A stretch of DNA of 64,000 bases from Cotesia glomerata (GCF_020080835.1 NC_058161.1:7604001-7668000), one strand, 5' to 3'; positions 26,328 through 40,254 are shown, counted from the first letter of the stretch. Notes: generated by a model from the sequence alone, not told the origin. Translations and numbers: made by a program.

Positions 26328-26382
26328 CGAGGGCCCTCTCAATTCACAGGCAAAATTCATCTTATTTGCCAGAGGGCCTTCG
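26328..26382. ncRNA. Possible structured RNA hairpin (unassigned)
   Basis: CGAGGGCCCTCT (26328-26339) pairs with AGAGGGCCTTCG (26371-26382) with one mismatched or G-U position. Inside it GGCAAA (26349-26354) pairs with TTTGCC (26365-26370) around a 10-base loop, leaving a nine-base one-sided bulge. The segment is much richer in GC than its surroundings. It resembles a precursor-type hairpin but matches no miRNA I know. It could equally be a remnant of a foldback repeat. Confidence 0.25.
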
Positions 26383-29072
26383 TTTTTGTGGATGATCGAA
26401 TCGATTGTAGACCTTGGATACACTCTGGGTAAAGTGACGCAATTTTTAACTCACTACCTTTTGCGTTTATACACACGCTTGAGATTTAAACATGTATTCT
26501 ATACATTTATATACAAGTATATTGTATGGGTAGCTGATGTATCTTGATCTACAGCAAACGTGTGAGCACATCCGGTCGTAATCCACCTAAAATCTGCCGA
26601 GCCACATTCTTCAATGATTTTACAATCGCCGGGGTTACAAAATTGACTTAAAAAAAAAAAAAAATGAAAAGAAAAGAAGAAACACAATAAATAAAATTCG
26701 AAATCAAATATAATTATAAATATTCATTATTCAAATTGTGGATTATAATATAATATACAATTTTTTTATTTGGATATTTTATTATATTTAATGAATGAAA
26801 TATTAAATGAATATAATTAATGACCGTTTTAATTATTATTATAATCATCGAATGATTATACAACAAATTTACTTGTATATTGGAAGGGATAGTTAGTCTT
26901 CTTGTTAATCGGCGGTGTATGTAGTGTTGTTTTTTAAAACTCGTTGAGACGGTTAACGAGTGTAACTAGGTCGTGCGACAAGACAAGAGTATATACGTGA
27001 ATTATTGCGCTTCTGACGAATCGTAAATGAATAATTCTTGTTCGCGGTAACTAAATAGAGATGTAAAAATAAGGTTGAAAAATTTATAAGGCCTTGACTG
27101 TTATATATTATATCCAGTGGTTTATAATTTTTGTTATGTTATATAGAAACGTTAGATTAGTATTAGAAAATAAAAAAAGCGAAACGAAAAATAATGAAAT
27201 ATAATGGTAATAGAGAATGGAGAAAAAACTAATATAAGTATAGAATCATATAAATAAGAAAGAAAGATTAAAAAAATAAAAAAGGAATGAGTCAATTCTT
27301 TTAGCTTTACTATTTGCTAATTCAATATTACGAAATAATGAATATATATCTCTGTTAAGAACATCACACAAGACGATTTAAAATGTGGTCATATACTTCT
27401 CTGTATAAGAGTATATGTATATATTGCTACACATATATATCTGTGAAACATACTGAAATAATATTTTTCTTCAACCTTCCTCAATTCTATTTCGATCAAT
27501 CATAATAATTTTGCGTCATATAATATAAATATACAACATACAATTTTTATTAGTTTTGTATACATTAGAAAAGAATTGGAAATATATACATGAATATTAA
27601 ATTGGAAATAATAAAAAAAAAACTCAAATAAAGATAATGAATAAAAAGCAATATAAAAATAAATTCTCTCTTGATTTTATTGCGAAAAGAAAAAATTTTT
27701 TCAACTTTATTATTACTTTTATGTAACTAATATAAAATATAATCTTATTTAGTACAATATCATTATATACTATAAATTTATCATCTTATCAACTCATTTA
27801 TTTATTTTTTTAACTTTAAAGATAATGATAAATGATACTAATGTTATAATGTTGATTCCGCAGGTTAAATGAAAATAAACGATTAATGCAATGTCAGAAA
27901 ATTCCGAGAGTAAAATAGCAGCAGCAGAAGTAAATGCAGCAAAGAGTTTTTTAAAGACAACGATGACGACGACGACGAAACATCAACTGTGTATTGCGAG
28001 TTGATGATGGGGATGAAGAGTAAGAGGCAGAAGGTTGCGCCAGGTCCGCCCAGTATAAGTTAAAGCTATTGCAGATATTGCAAGTGTCGAGGAGACAGAC
28101 ACAAAGAGATAAATAAAAATACATAAAAGAGAAAAAAAACAAAGTTTAAATAACGAGCCAGCAGAGAGCAAATAAAACTAAAGCGCGAGTAGCTTTGAAT
28201 TTCTCAGTGTAAATCTTTGAGAAATAAAAATTTGCCTAGACTCAAATGCGAATATTCATACTTGAGGTTTTTAAGAGGGAAGAAACCGCGTTGAATTGGT
28301 GATAATGATGCTGGTCGTAGTAGAATAATCGTGGGGTTAATAATAATAGTAAGATAAAAAAAAGCATTTAAATTGTGGGAGAGAAAATACGATACAGGGC
28401 ACCTGATCCGTGGCCTTCCTTTATGACGGTCACTCCCAGCAGTTGCGTGTATTTGCTGCTGTGAAATGTTCATACTCTACTACTACATTTTATCTTTATA
28501 AATGTTTTATTATATATACTTACTTAGACATACTACACATATATTATATTACCGATGTGTGTAGTTATTTTTATTATATGTATAATACCACAAGACTACG
28601 TCCTCCAAAGTCTTGGAGACCTCTCGATCAAAAAAGGTCTCGATATCTTGCCTCGGATTGTATGGCTATGCAACTCGGTCAGACTGGCGCAATAGTCCCC
28701 TGGTATCTTGCTGGGATACACTGACACGATCATGTCATCAGCCAGCTGAAACTGACATTAATGATGTTGTGTTAAAACAGTATATATGTGTCGATTTGTC
28801 TTTTAAATACACATGTACAATAAAATACTTATATGCTTGATACACATTTTATTTTTTAGTCAATTATAACAGCACACTTAAGTCACACTCTCAGTGATAC
28901 TCTTGTTTTATATTATACACATGCAAATATAAAAAATCAACCAGACAATAATAAAATAAAATTATCTTCATGCAAATATACAGTATAAAATAATGTGTGA
29001 TTAATTTTAAACTGCGTACATATATATTATTATGTCGCAGTCTAAGAAAACTGTATCAGTGCAAATAATTTT

Positions 29073-29160
29073 TTTTTTTGCTCGACGGGCAGAAAGCGTC
29101 AACTTTCGGCCTGCTGCGCTAAACGGAGTTGCCCCTTTCTGCCTTCGTCGAGCAAAAAAA
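29073..29160. repeat. Foldback hairpin 1 (T-tract/GCTCGACG arms)
   Basis: TTTTTTTGCTCGACG (29073-29087) plus GGCAGAAAG (29088-29096) pair with CTTTCTGCC (29135-29143) plus TTCGTCGAGCAAAAAAA (29144-29160), with a small bulge. A further CAACT/AGTTG pair sits inside. The stem is about 30 bp and GC-rich in an AT-rich region, and abuts a second long hairpin. Confidence 0.8.
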
Positions 29161-29290
29161 TAGTATACACTCCACGGGAAGTAAATAAGAAAGCCTCAAA
29201 TCACATGTTTGTTGGCTTCGCCTCGGCCAACAATTACATGTGATCTGAGACATTTCTTACTTTACTTCCCTAGGTGTGTAATATACTATT
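29160..29290. repeat. Foldback hairpin 2, about 55-bp imperfect stem
   Basis: The left arm (ATAGTATA...CACTCC...GGGAAGTAAATAAGAAAG...ATCACATGT...TTGTTGGC) is matched by the reverse complement of the right arm ending ATATACTATT at 29290. Agreement is roughly 80 percent, including GGGAAGTAAA, TAAGAAA, ATCACATGT and TTGTTGGC blocks. The loop is TTCGCCTCG. It could be a MITE or a transcribed double-stranded RNA source. No coding frame. Confidence 0.8.
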
Positions 29291-31563
29291 GCATATTTAT
29301 CCACACGTTCATTCATATATACATGAATAAATAAAAGATGCTTTTAAATATTACGGAAGAGGTTGAATTAAAAGTAATATTTAATCCAAGTGTCTATATA
29401 TGGATATTAAATATTCTCAAGAAATAATCAATCGCTATAATCGACCATCAAAATCCATGGACGTAGCCTCTATACTATATTAAAGCTTTTACCTCATCCA
29501 AAAGCTTATTATAGTCATCAAGTGAGTCACTTTTATGACTATCAAGCAATGTTGAGTCCACATCAGTATTCTAGGACACTTTTATCGGTGTATAATATGC
29601 TTTTTTATGCTCGTGTGATAATATACAATCGTATTGGACGGTGATAGTGATAATGACAATAAGACAGAAGAAAAATAAAAAGATTATGCTAATCGTGTAA
29701 AACCCACATCATTTGCCTGGTTTTATTTAACTTCCTGTTGTCCTCTGTCGTCCTGTGCGTCAAACAAGCCTGCCAGACAAACATTAGTTGTCTAAATGTT
29801 GACCGGATGTATTCAAAAGGTGCATATATGCATTAATACATACATACCTATTTATACATGAATATACATACATAAAGGAAGTTGGCAATGAAAATGGAAG
29901 ATAAAAGAAGAGGACGTGTGTGGGCGGTAAAACTACCTCGGGATGACCTCAGCTTATGCAGGATACATACGCGTGATGCCCTTTTACCCTCCTCTTCTGT
30001 ATTCTTCCTCATAAAATCTTTTCTTCTCGAGGCAAGCTGCAACGAATATAATATATAATGAATATCTTGAGAATATATGTACAACATATCATATATACAA
30101 CACAGTCCAGGCGAATTAATATGTATTATATTGTGAGGATGTATGTTTGTGTGGATTAATGTATTTATGTATGTAAGTATAAAAGCAAGCAAGAAAACGA
30201 GCGCGTGGCACCGTAATTACATATCCGTTTCTTCACAGACTGGCCTGAGGGTTCTCTTTTTACTTCGATTTATATGTGCTGCCTGGTTAGCATGAAAACG
30301 TTCTATACCACTGCTTTCTATCGTGGGTGTGCTCTAGTACGGATGACTAATTGTACCATCTTTGGAGAGGTCGAAAAAATATTGAAAGAAAAATTTTTTA
30401 AGTAATTTTTTTCTTGTGTTTTTATATAGATAAATCTAAAAACAGTTAATCACAACCGGAGATAAACAGGATATGATGCTCTTGCAGTTGTGTAGCCGTT
30501 AGGCTGTATAATAGTCAGCATCAGTGGCTGTTAATTAAATTCTAACGTTTTTTTTTTCTATTTTTCTTACAAGTGGCAATCACTTGTCATCTCAAACATT
30601 GCACCATCTCATTCCGAGATTTGTTTTGAGTATTACGTTACTAAAAGCTTGGAAAAAAGATATTTATAATGTAAAAAAACAAAAATATCTTATTCATTAC
30701 AAAATCATTTTATATATTTATTATACATGCATATGATAAAGACATTGCACACGCAATAATTCATTAATAGTCTATATAAATAAAAAATAGTTTATCTAGA
30801 AAATTTTATTTTATCAACAAACCAATGAAAATTTATCTATTGTAAATGTAAGTATGTATTTATACATGTATCACAGTAATCAGATAAACATGATATATTT
30901 TTTCAGAATTTATAAACCGGCTGAATACTTTTGAACAGTTCACTGACTGACCAAAGGCGCGGTTGGTCTATGCTGAAAGTAAGAATACTTTCTTGAGCTA
31001 AATTTCTTTATGTATCTACACATATAAATAGATTTTATATTATTGACATCCACATCACGTCTATCAGTACATTTATATTTTCCGATAAGTATACTTATGC
31101 TAATGGTTCAACAAAGTAACTCGTGCATTAGCCTCGAATCCAACTGTCAAATATATGTGACATGCAGTCGTATAATTTCCAAGGATTCACATCCTTACAA
31201 CAATTAAATTTACAAAGAGTTATTTTGAATTTTTTTTGCACTTTTATTTTTAAATAAAAGGATGTTTATCTATAAAAAATAAAAATAATACAAAAATCAG
31301 CCGTCAATTAACAATTTTTTTTATTACACTTAAATTAAAATTAAAAAATTTGATCCGCAAATTGCACTTTTGGGTCTTCAAATCTTTTAAAAGGGAAATT
31401 TTTTATTTCTTAACTTTTGTAATTATTTTTTAATAAAAAAATTCTCTAAATTTTTTAATGTCGGCTAACTTGATTTTCATCAATAAAAAGGGTTCAAAGT
31501 AATTTTACTAATTAGTTAAAAAATGACGATAAAAAATATAATCTAAATCATTAAATGTATAAA

Positions 31564-31740
31564 ACTACACAGAAAAAAAAATTTACTCGATTCAATACAA
31601 AAAATTTTTGAATCAAAAAAAATTTCTTAGTTCAAAAATTTTTCTTCTTAAATCAAGACGATGAAGTTCTTCAAAAATAATCTTCTTGGTTCAAGAATTT
31701 TTCTTTTAATTCAAATTAATTTTTTTTTTCCAGTGTAGTT
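31564..31740. mobile_element. Copy A of a dispersed foldback/MITE family
   Basis: Begins ACTACACAGAAAAAAAAA and ends TTTTTTTTTTCCAGTGTAGT, so its ends are inverted (ACTACAC(T/A)G + A-run). The body repeats variants of TTGAATCAA and AAAATTTTTC. Related copies lie at 57951-58112 and, inverted, at 62764-62917. Confidence 0.65.
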
Positions 31741-34700
31741 ATGTTCATAAATTAGTATGAAAAGTAATAACTGTTGATTAATAATTAATTTAAATTAAAA
31801 ATTTTAGGTTTTAAAACATCTCAAGTACTTCCAGATTCAAGACAGTTTTTTTTTTCAAATTATTACATCAATGTCTTACTCTAATATGGCTGTAAACAAA
31901 CAATCAAATTTAAAAATGAGTTTAAAACCTGGTTACGTTATATATCCGGATAACACGTATTAATAAATATGTATAAATCCTTGAGCTTCGAGGAAGAGAG
32001 CATTAACAGCGGCGATGACACCTAATGAACCGGTGGCTATTTCTAAATGCCCGGATGTATTTGTCACTATGTGAATCCCCTGATTACTTGGTGTCTAGCT
32101 CTAGGCGGCAATCCATGAAAGCGTCATTACATATTACGACAGTGAACGGACGCTAGCTATAACCTCGTGCAAGGTCATGCTGCTGTGTACATATAAGTGT
32201 ACGCAGGTAATATCGTCCTATATTCTACAACTTCTAGTTTGCAACAAAGTTGTTGTATGCTGAGAAAAAATAAAAACTATGCCCAGACTAGGATTTCTTG
32301 GCTAAAAAATTTTTTAAAGTGAACAATTTGATATATTAATTTTTTGACGCAAGAATATCAATATTTATTTTCATTATTATAAAAAAAAAAAAAAAAAAAA
32401 AACAAACAATCAAACAAATAGCTTCATTTGAATTAAATAAAAATTATGTTAATCAATTCGACCAATTCTTCAGGCAAGATAAAATTCTTCAGAAAAAAAG
32501 TTACATTCTTAGAAATTTTTAAAAATATACGTTTTTATGTCAATAGCATAAATTCTTAATAAAAGTATTTTTTTATCAACATATATTTTATGCCTATTAC
32601 AATTACTGTGATATGAAAAAAACATATTTTTCGATGTAATCATGTAAGCATAATAATTAAACTATAAAAATTAAAAAGGATCGTTTTATTTCTGGCATTA
32701 GGTACTTATATTTATCCAATTAAATGAGAAAATTAATAATTAATCGTTTTGATATACAGTATTATCATATTACTTGGGGAAACTGCAGTAATTCTTTCAT
32801 AAAATTACTCCATCATAAAGGAATGCGGTCGACTTATAGACAAACGCCTTCGCTCATTCGCGATCGCCTCAGGATTATCGTCTTATAATGATAGAATCGG
32901 TTATATATTGGCTATCTTAATTTCCCAATAGTTTCTGTAAGAATAATAGTTACAATAAGAAAAAAAAATAACCGAAGTTTTTTAAATTTCAATGATCTAT
33001 TTCATTGTTACTACAATAATCAATCAATTGATAATTTATATTTCGTTAATCATCTTGATATTAATTGATTGACTCTTTTTCTAGAAAGATATGATTGTAT
33101 GCTTACCGAAATGTCTGATTAAGGAATTAATTGACGATAAACAATATCTTTTATAAGAAATGTGAATTTTTTTTAATAATTTTATACACAATTAATAGTA
33201 ACACAAGAGGGATTTTTTTATTTGTATTGATTGGGAAATTTATAAAATATTTTGAAGGTTTAATATATTTTGCGCACTTCAGAATGTGATGAATATTTAC
33301 TTTACAGTCAATAATTAATTAATAATTGTGGAACAATTATCGATAAATAACCTACTTCTTCAGCTAACAAAACAATATTTAAGTTTTTGTTTAATTTTTT
33401 TGATATTTACATTAATTGTCTCAACTGTTTTTGTTACTTTTATTTTTACATGAGTGACGTTAATACCGGGTATATTTTTAAATGAAAATGAGTCAATATA
33501 TTTTGTATTGATAAGAAAGATTTTTTTCAATTGCACAAATTGCGCGGGCAAATTAACTTTGACATAATTTGATAGAATTTACAATATTAAAAAGGCTTTC
33601 TTCAAAACAATTATTAAATCAACTTTGTATTAAATTTTTTTTTAACTGCAAAGTTGTATGAAAATTAAAGAATTAATTATTTTTTAAATTTATATTAATT
33701 AAATTAAAGCATAATAATAATAATATAAAATTATTATTCCAATAATTTGACGCGTCTGTTCCTAGGTGGCCATAAGGTTAAAAAAATATGTTAATTAATT
33801 TGAGATCTTTCCCAGTGATAGTAAAACATAAATATACTTCTTATATATAAAATGTAAATTTTACCTTTTATATTTTTATTAAGAAAATAAAAGTCAAAGC
33901 GATATCCTGTATATTTTGGAATTGAAATTTATCTGTGTATATCTATATGACATAAAAATATAATCAGTTTAAGTGTTTTGAAATTAATGAGGAGGAAAGC
34001 CGATAGGCAATCGTGAATCAAAAGATTTTCGCCGTTAATGACGATTGCAAAAATATGTCTAGGGGAATCCTTATCGAGGACAGATAACAGAAACTTTAAC
34101 ATTACTTGTCATTGCCTGTATGACTTGTATGTGCACCTGGACACACATATGTTGTCCACGATGAATGATGATGATGATAGCTATTGTTATTGAGAGTCGA
34201 TGGCGTCCCACGACAAGAAGATGAGTATGAGACAGACTGTGAGAATAAGCTTTGTAAATATGTGAACAACCGGAAGCGTATTACACACCGAAGGATTAAT
34301 TCTTTTACCGCTATTAGATGGAATGTCTTTAAAACTTTTCTTTGTTAAACCAAATACGTTTTTATCGTAGTTTTTACTTTACGATAAATGCTATTTTTAT
34401 CCATTCAAATAAATTTTATTTTAAATTAACAATAATCCAGGATGTTCTTTTACTTATATGTTCAATCATATCATTGAATTACTGGTAATATTTCTTTGAC
34501 GGATTTGATAAGCTGAATATATATGCGGAGTTATTTGCTCATAAGTTAGCTTCTTTTCTAGCTATATTGACCTTCTGTATGGTAATTTATAAAACTATAA
34601 AATTTGTATTATTATTTTTAAAATGAAAAAATGAATTTTTTATTTAAAATATTTCATATAAATGATTAGAAAAAGATTGATTATATATAAAATTATTTTA

Positions 34701-37700
34701 TTAAAATAAGATAAGTATTTAAATTAAAAAAAAAATCTGTAGTTTAAAAATAAAAGGATGTATTTTACTAACAGTATTTTACTTTTAGAAAAAAAATGTA
34801 TGCTGTCATTAAAAATCGTAATACCTAATTTGTACATAGAAATTACTAAAATAAGCGATAAATTATTTTTTTTAATACAAGAGTTATTTTTAACGCTAAT
34901 AAAATATTACAAATTATGATAAGTTTTATCTATCTTTTATCTATGTGTCAAAAAGTAAATTATGATCTATTGTGAAGTGCTAAAAAAAAAAAAAAAAGGA
35001 ACTATTTCAAATTCAATTTAACTAAACATTTGACGATTGAAGCTATAAAACATGGTGATACAAATATAAAAAAATGTAATCTAAATATTTAACTGATGGT
35101 AAAATACACGTTTTTTAATTTAAATAAAATTGGTGAAATAAATTAAAATTATTAGAGAAAAAAAAAATCAAATAATTACGTCCACACAAAAAATATATAT
35201 CTCAATGTCATTGAACTGATTGCGATGATATAAAGCCTTCAGGGCCTCTGGCTCAATTTTTGCCAGGGCACTTTTGCGCAATGTGAAATTAATGTTGCGA
35301 TTTGGAAACTGGCCGACTTGAAAACAAGTTTGCTGCTTACTCATTTAGCCACACTAAAGTAAAGGTGGAAAGCATACATATAGATATATATTATACATAA
35401 TATATAAGTCATATTACGTGTAAATATATGTATATATAGTGCTAGAGTAAATTTTATGGGCCTCTTATCCAATCATATTTTTTTCGCTCTTTCAAATCTT
35501 CTCATTACGCTGGGTACCATATGACCAAATATTCCCTGATGGTGACATACACAATCCTGTGATGAAATTTTAATGAATACACGCAAGTACTCTCTTTCTT
35601 TTTTTATAGCCCAGCATTCATAAGTCAACATTACACCAACATGATTGACTTTACATTTATTTAAAAGACTTTCTTTAATTTCTTTATATTTCTAACCGAC
35701 GTTTCTTCATTCTTCAATTTATCCGTTTAATTTATGCAACAAGCCTAAAAAAAAAAAAAAAATAATCAATGGTTAGAAATCTACTCAACTACTATATAAA
35801 TTTGTCAACTGATTTTGGAATGAATTCGAAGTGGATGATTTTCAATTGATTAACTTCCTTCGGGAATTAAATTTACTCCAAGACGGATTTAATTTAGATT
35901 ATTAATAGAATTTACGTTAAGTAGTGAATTCTTCTTTTTTTTTGAGCAAAAATGAAAAAATAGTTATTACTCGTTTAAAAATTATAAACAGTGTACTAAA
36001 ATTTATAAAACTAAAAGTAGTATAATCTTTTTGAGTTTCTGCCAAAATTAAAATTTTTTAAAAACCTAAATTTTTTCTTATATTCATTTATTTATACTGA
36101 TTCAAAATTTTTTGGATATTTAAACTTTTTTTCAAAATTTCAATTTTTCACGAAAATAGAATTTTTTCGAAATTTTTACTTTTTTTCAAAATCCTATTTT
36201 TTTTTTTTATTTTTTTTACCTTACTAGCATGTGAATTTAGTTTTAGCTAAATCAAAATTGATTTTAATCTAAGAACTGGGATGGTTTCCAGATTAAAATC
36301 CAGATTCACTCCGTCTCGGATTGATTCATTTTTTCACTCGTGTACTTCGAGTGAAAAGAGTAAAATTCCCTTGGAATACACTGCCGATTTCTTACACATA
36401 CTCTTATCATTAAAAAGTTACTGAATTATTTATAATTATAAATAAAATAATCTGCGATAAGATTCATTGTATTTTCCATTATTAATTATTACGAACGTCA
36501 TAATTCATTACTATTCATAATAAGACACATTAAATAAACCAAAATTATCTAGTCACAGTGTTGACTTTTTAATAGATGATAGATTATATATATTTCAAGT
36601 AACCATAGCAACTGGCTTGATTATATCGAAACTGGTGCTCCGGTAATCTCGACCTTGGTGCCGTCGAACCTAGAACATATACAGAGAGCATGCTCAAGAG
36701 CACGTACATACAATTGTGTACACACATATTTACATTATTAATACATCTATGCATGTTACTAGCGCTATATATAATATAATACTTTTTTTAATGTATTTTA
36801 CAAATTTTAATGCCACTAATAGAAATTTAAATAGAATTTTCCTCGGGTCGAAAGTTTTTCTGCTGAGACTTAGCAATTCATGGAGTTAGCGACTCATTCT
36901 ATGATTTTCGGGAATTCAAATCGTGAAAAACTATGAAAATGATCCAATATACAACATAATAAAATAAATATGTGTATACTATAATAACATAAAATACATT
37001 AAAACTTTAAAGTTAAGAGCGTGCGCATTGTATGTAGTTGTAAGTAATTTATCTTAATATATAGTAAGAAATAATTATAATTTCGTCATACAAATGTGTG
37101 TACGACGTTTCTGCACGTCACAAAAACCCGTCGACGATATAATTGCGATTGGCCGCGCCTACGCAACATTAAAATAAACTCAAGATATATGAAATTGGCG
37201 TCTAATATAAAACGTTGACTAATATGTCAGAGGTTTGGAAATATTTACTCGCACCACGATCCAACTATGTACTATGCAATCATGCACGACTTGTATTTAC
37301 AGATATATCTATTTAATGTAAATTTACTAGCATTGTCCAATATAAATAATCCACTTTTATAATATATAATATAACATAATAAGATTATTTGTAAGTATCT
37401 ATTTTTATAATCTTCTTTAACGAATAATTGTGTCAAATGTATGTATCATCATTATCATTAGCATTTGTACTTTTTGTTTATTGTTTAATGTTTAGTTGTT
37501 GTCTTCTTATTGATGAAAGACGACAACAACGGATGTGAATTATTAAGATTAGCTTTAAATTTTATTTTCACTTTATCCGCTACGTCATCGGTTGAGTACA
37601 TCCGGTTGACTGTTCTGTTTGTTGATAAAACTCTCGGCAAATATATTAAAAATTTACTCCACATATATTAACGTTTACAAACAATGATTTGATATTTATA

Positions 37701-39417
37701 GTGTTATATATGCTTTGTTTTGAGCTATTTTTTGTTAATATGATACTTTACGATGATGGTGATGATTGATGATAATGATGCTGAAGATGATGCGAGGCTT
37801 TAATAGATATATATAAATATCAAAACATAGATATACGTCGTGTCATTCTGTGTATAAATCTGATGATGCATTACATGGAAAAATTGTTGCGCTGGGTATT
37901 AAGACAATTTGTGCAATATATATGACTATATATTATGATATATGTATTGTATATATTGTGCACAACTGTAAGTATATTTTGTCACTATTATCACTCGGTG
38001 TTCTCCGACAAGTAATATTTTATACTTTGACATTATTCCTGCTGGCAAATTTTTAAATCGGCTAACATTAATTACAATAAGAATTTATCAACGTCAACTT
38101 AGCATTTAAAAGGTAAATTTTTAATTTATATCAAATTAATTGTGCTTGCATTTGTATTCATAATCTATAGTTAAATATATGAAGTAATGTTATATTATAT
38201 TGAACAATAATTAAACAATTAATTTTAATCAAGTTAAGCTCTTTCCTCTTAATGTCAATTTTTAAAAAGGTTTATCCCGTTTTTCTACAATTTTGACTGA
38301 TTTTAAATCAATATTTAAAATGTACTCTTTGGCAATGTGTATGATGAAATTTTTTAAATTATTATATTGATAATATATTGGTGATGACGCACGAGTGTTC
38401 TTTATTTTATCTGAACTGTTTTACGAAATTTATTTCAACAATTTGAGATTATTTATTCAATTAAATTAGGAAAAATAATATCCCTTTAAAAATTTAATTT
38501 TTTATAAAAAAAAAAATTTTTTTAATTTTTAAAAATTTAATTTTTTATAAAAAAAAATAAACAAGTAATTCACTGCATTGAAAAAAAAAATATATTATTC
38601 CTACAAAAAAAAGTTTTCAATTTTTCAGTCGATTTGAACGTATACCTTAATTAATTATTAACAATTAGTATGAATCACTAAGTGAATTATTTGCAGTTAT
38701 TTTTACAATTTTAATTACTGTATTAATAATATAACAATACTTTTATTAGTGACGCAACAATGTTCAATAGAATGACTAAGTAAAAATTATCATTAAGAAT
38801 ATTTTCAAGTTACATTAAATTAAAAATTATTAGTTTAATTAACTGTTCGGTTGTCGTACTTAAAATTTTCTTGATACTTCAACGATGTTTTATTCTTTGA
38901 ATTTAGTTATATACATTTTATACCTGCATGTATTCTATTCGTGACTAAAGATTTTGATAATCAAGTGAGTAATTTTTGACTCATATTTAAACAATAAGAA
39001 ATCACGCGATGTGTTTCAAGTTTATATTCATATTACATCCAACCTCGAATTACCTCAACTTTATTTTCTTTATGATCGATTCTGATCAGTGAATAAAATA
39101 ATTATTAATGACATTTTCAACTATCGGTAACTAATTACTAAATTGATTCTTAACTGTAAATAAAACTATTGAAAGTATGACAATCGGTGACCTAAATTAC
39201 CTGCTCGATTTAGATCTAAGATCGAATATTAATTAGTACGTATAATACATACCAATTGTTTATAGTGTATAACGTTCTGAAATAATCCGTGATTATTAAT
39301 AATGACAAGGTGAGAAATTAATTTACAAAAATACTTTTCATTATCTAAAAATGATTACAATAATAAAAAGTTTGGAAAATCCAAAAGTGCACGACTCATA
39401 ATGCTCATTTAATTATG

Positions 39418-39447
<30 letters not shown>
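39418..39447. repeat. Poly-A tract of 30
   Basis: Uninterrupted run of 30 A. It could be the tail of a retroposed sequence, but nothing recognisable precedes it and I see no target duplication. Confidence 0.9.
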
Positions 39448-39448
<1 letters not shown>

Positions 39449-40016
39449 AAGTCGTTCAAAATTAATTGCCGAAAAAACAGCTGTAGTAGGAAGGTACTGC
39501 ACAAGGGCCCCTGGTGGAATAAAATGTACATAATATCTATAGATATAGATATATCACCATAAATGTTAATTTTACATGGATATATATAGATATACAATCT
39601 TGTAGTTTTCGTTTTTTATTAATTGCAATTAAACGACACTGAATTAATTAATCATTTGCATTCAGTGACCTTCAATCTTCGATTCGAATTTTTAAAAAAA
39701 AAATTTAACTCAAATAATGGATTTTTTCACAAGTTACAGTGTTTTCGGGTTTCACACATGACAGACAGGAAAATTTTTTGACCTATTTTGGTGTTTTTTT
39801 CCAATTCTATTGCAGTAAATCAATTTTTAAAAAGTATGAAATTAATCTCCATTAAATTATCTCGACAAAAGTATGCAAACTATCTTGATTCCGTGAACTA
39901 ACAAGGCTATAATAATAAAAATAGCCGCCAAAATGAGGCGAAAAAAATTTTTCGATCGTAAAGCACTCTCTGATGCTTCGCATCATGAGTCGTGCAAAAC
40001 TAATTGTACTCTTTAA

Positions 40017-40254
40017 CCCTTTAATGTTCGGCCTTGAATCCCCACTCTTAATTCGAGTCATATGTCTTTTTCTTTAAGTGAGAGAGCTGTAGTATTTTTC
40101 GTAGAGAGTGGGCCAGAAAAGTAGTAGAAGGGGACGCATGGACACACTACTACAACTAAACCGTCTTTCACACAACCGCATAACGGACTATGATTGGCTC
40201 TCTCCCCCTAACAGCTCACACTGAGATTCATCGCGCTTCCAGAACATTAAAGGG
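40017..40254. mobile_element. 238-bp piggyBac-type MITE with TTAA target duplication
   Basis: The left end CCCTTTAATGTTC (40017-40029) and right end GAACATTAAAGGG (40242-40254) are perfect inverted repeats. Both sides are flanked directly by TTAA (40013-40016 and 40255-40258). Terminal CCC...GGG with a TTAA duplication is the signature of the piggyBac superfamily. Length excludes a transposase, so it depends on an element elsewhere. The interior is GC-richer than the neighbourhood. Confidence 0.85.

Larger units (their letters stand above)
22700..29070. other. Gene-poor stretch upstream of BCDIN3D
   Basis: The first 700 bases (22820-23410) are less AT-rich than the rest and may include the BCDIN3D promoter or an untranscribed conserved element. 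A minus-strand frame at 23069-22749 has a hydrophobic core, but I cannot connect it to a start, splice sites or a family. The rest is AT-rich with short repeats: GAA run 24627-24659, GACGAC 27960-27978. Confidence 0.35.

Noticed and set aside
26499..26687. Cysteine-containing minus-strand frame (CNPGDCKIIEECG)
   Set aside because: The start is inside a poly-A/T-derived Phe run and no family is recognised; possible exon but unsupported.
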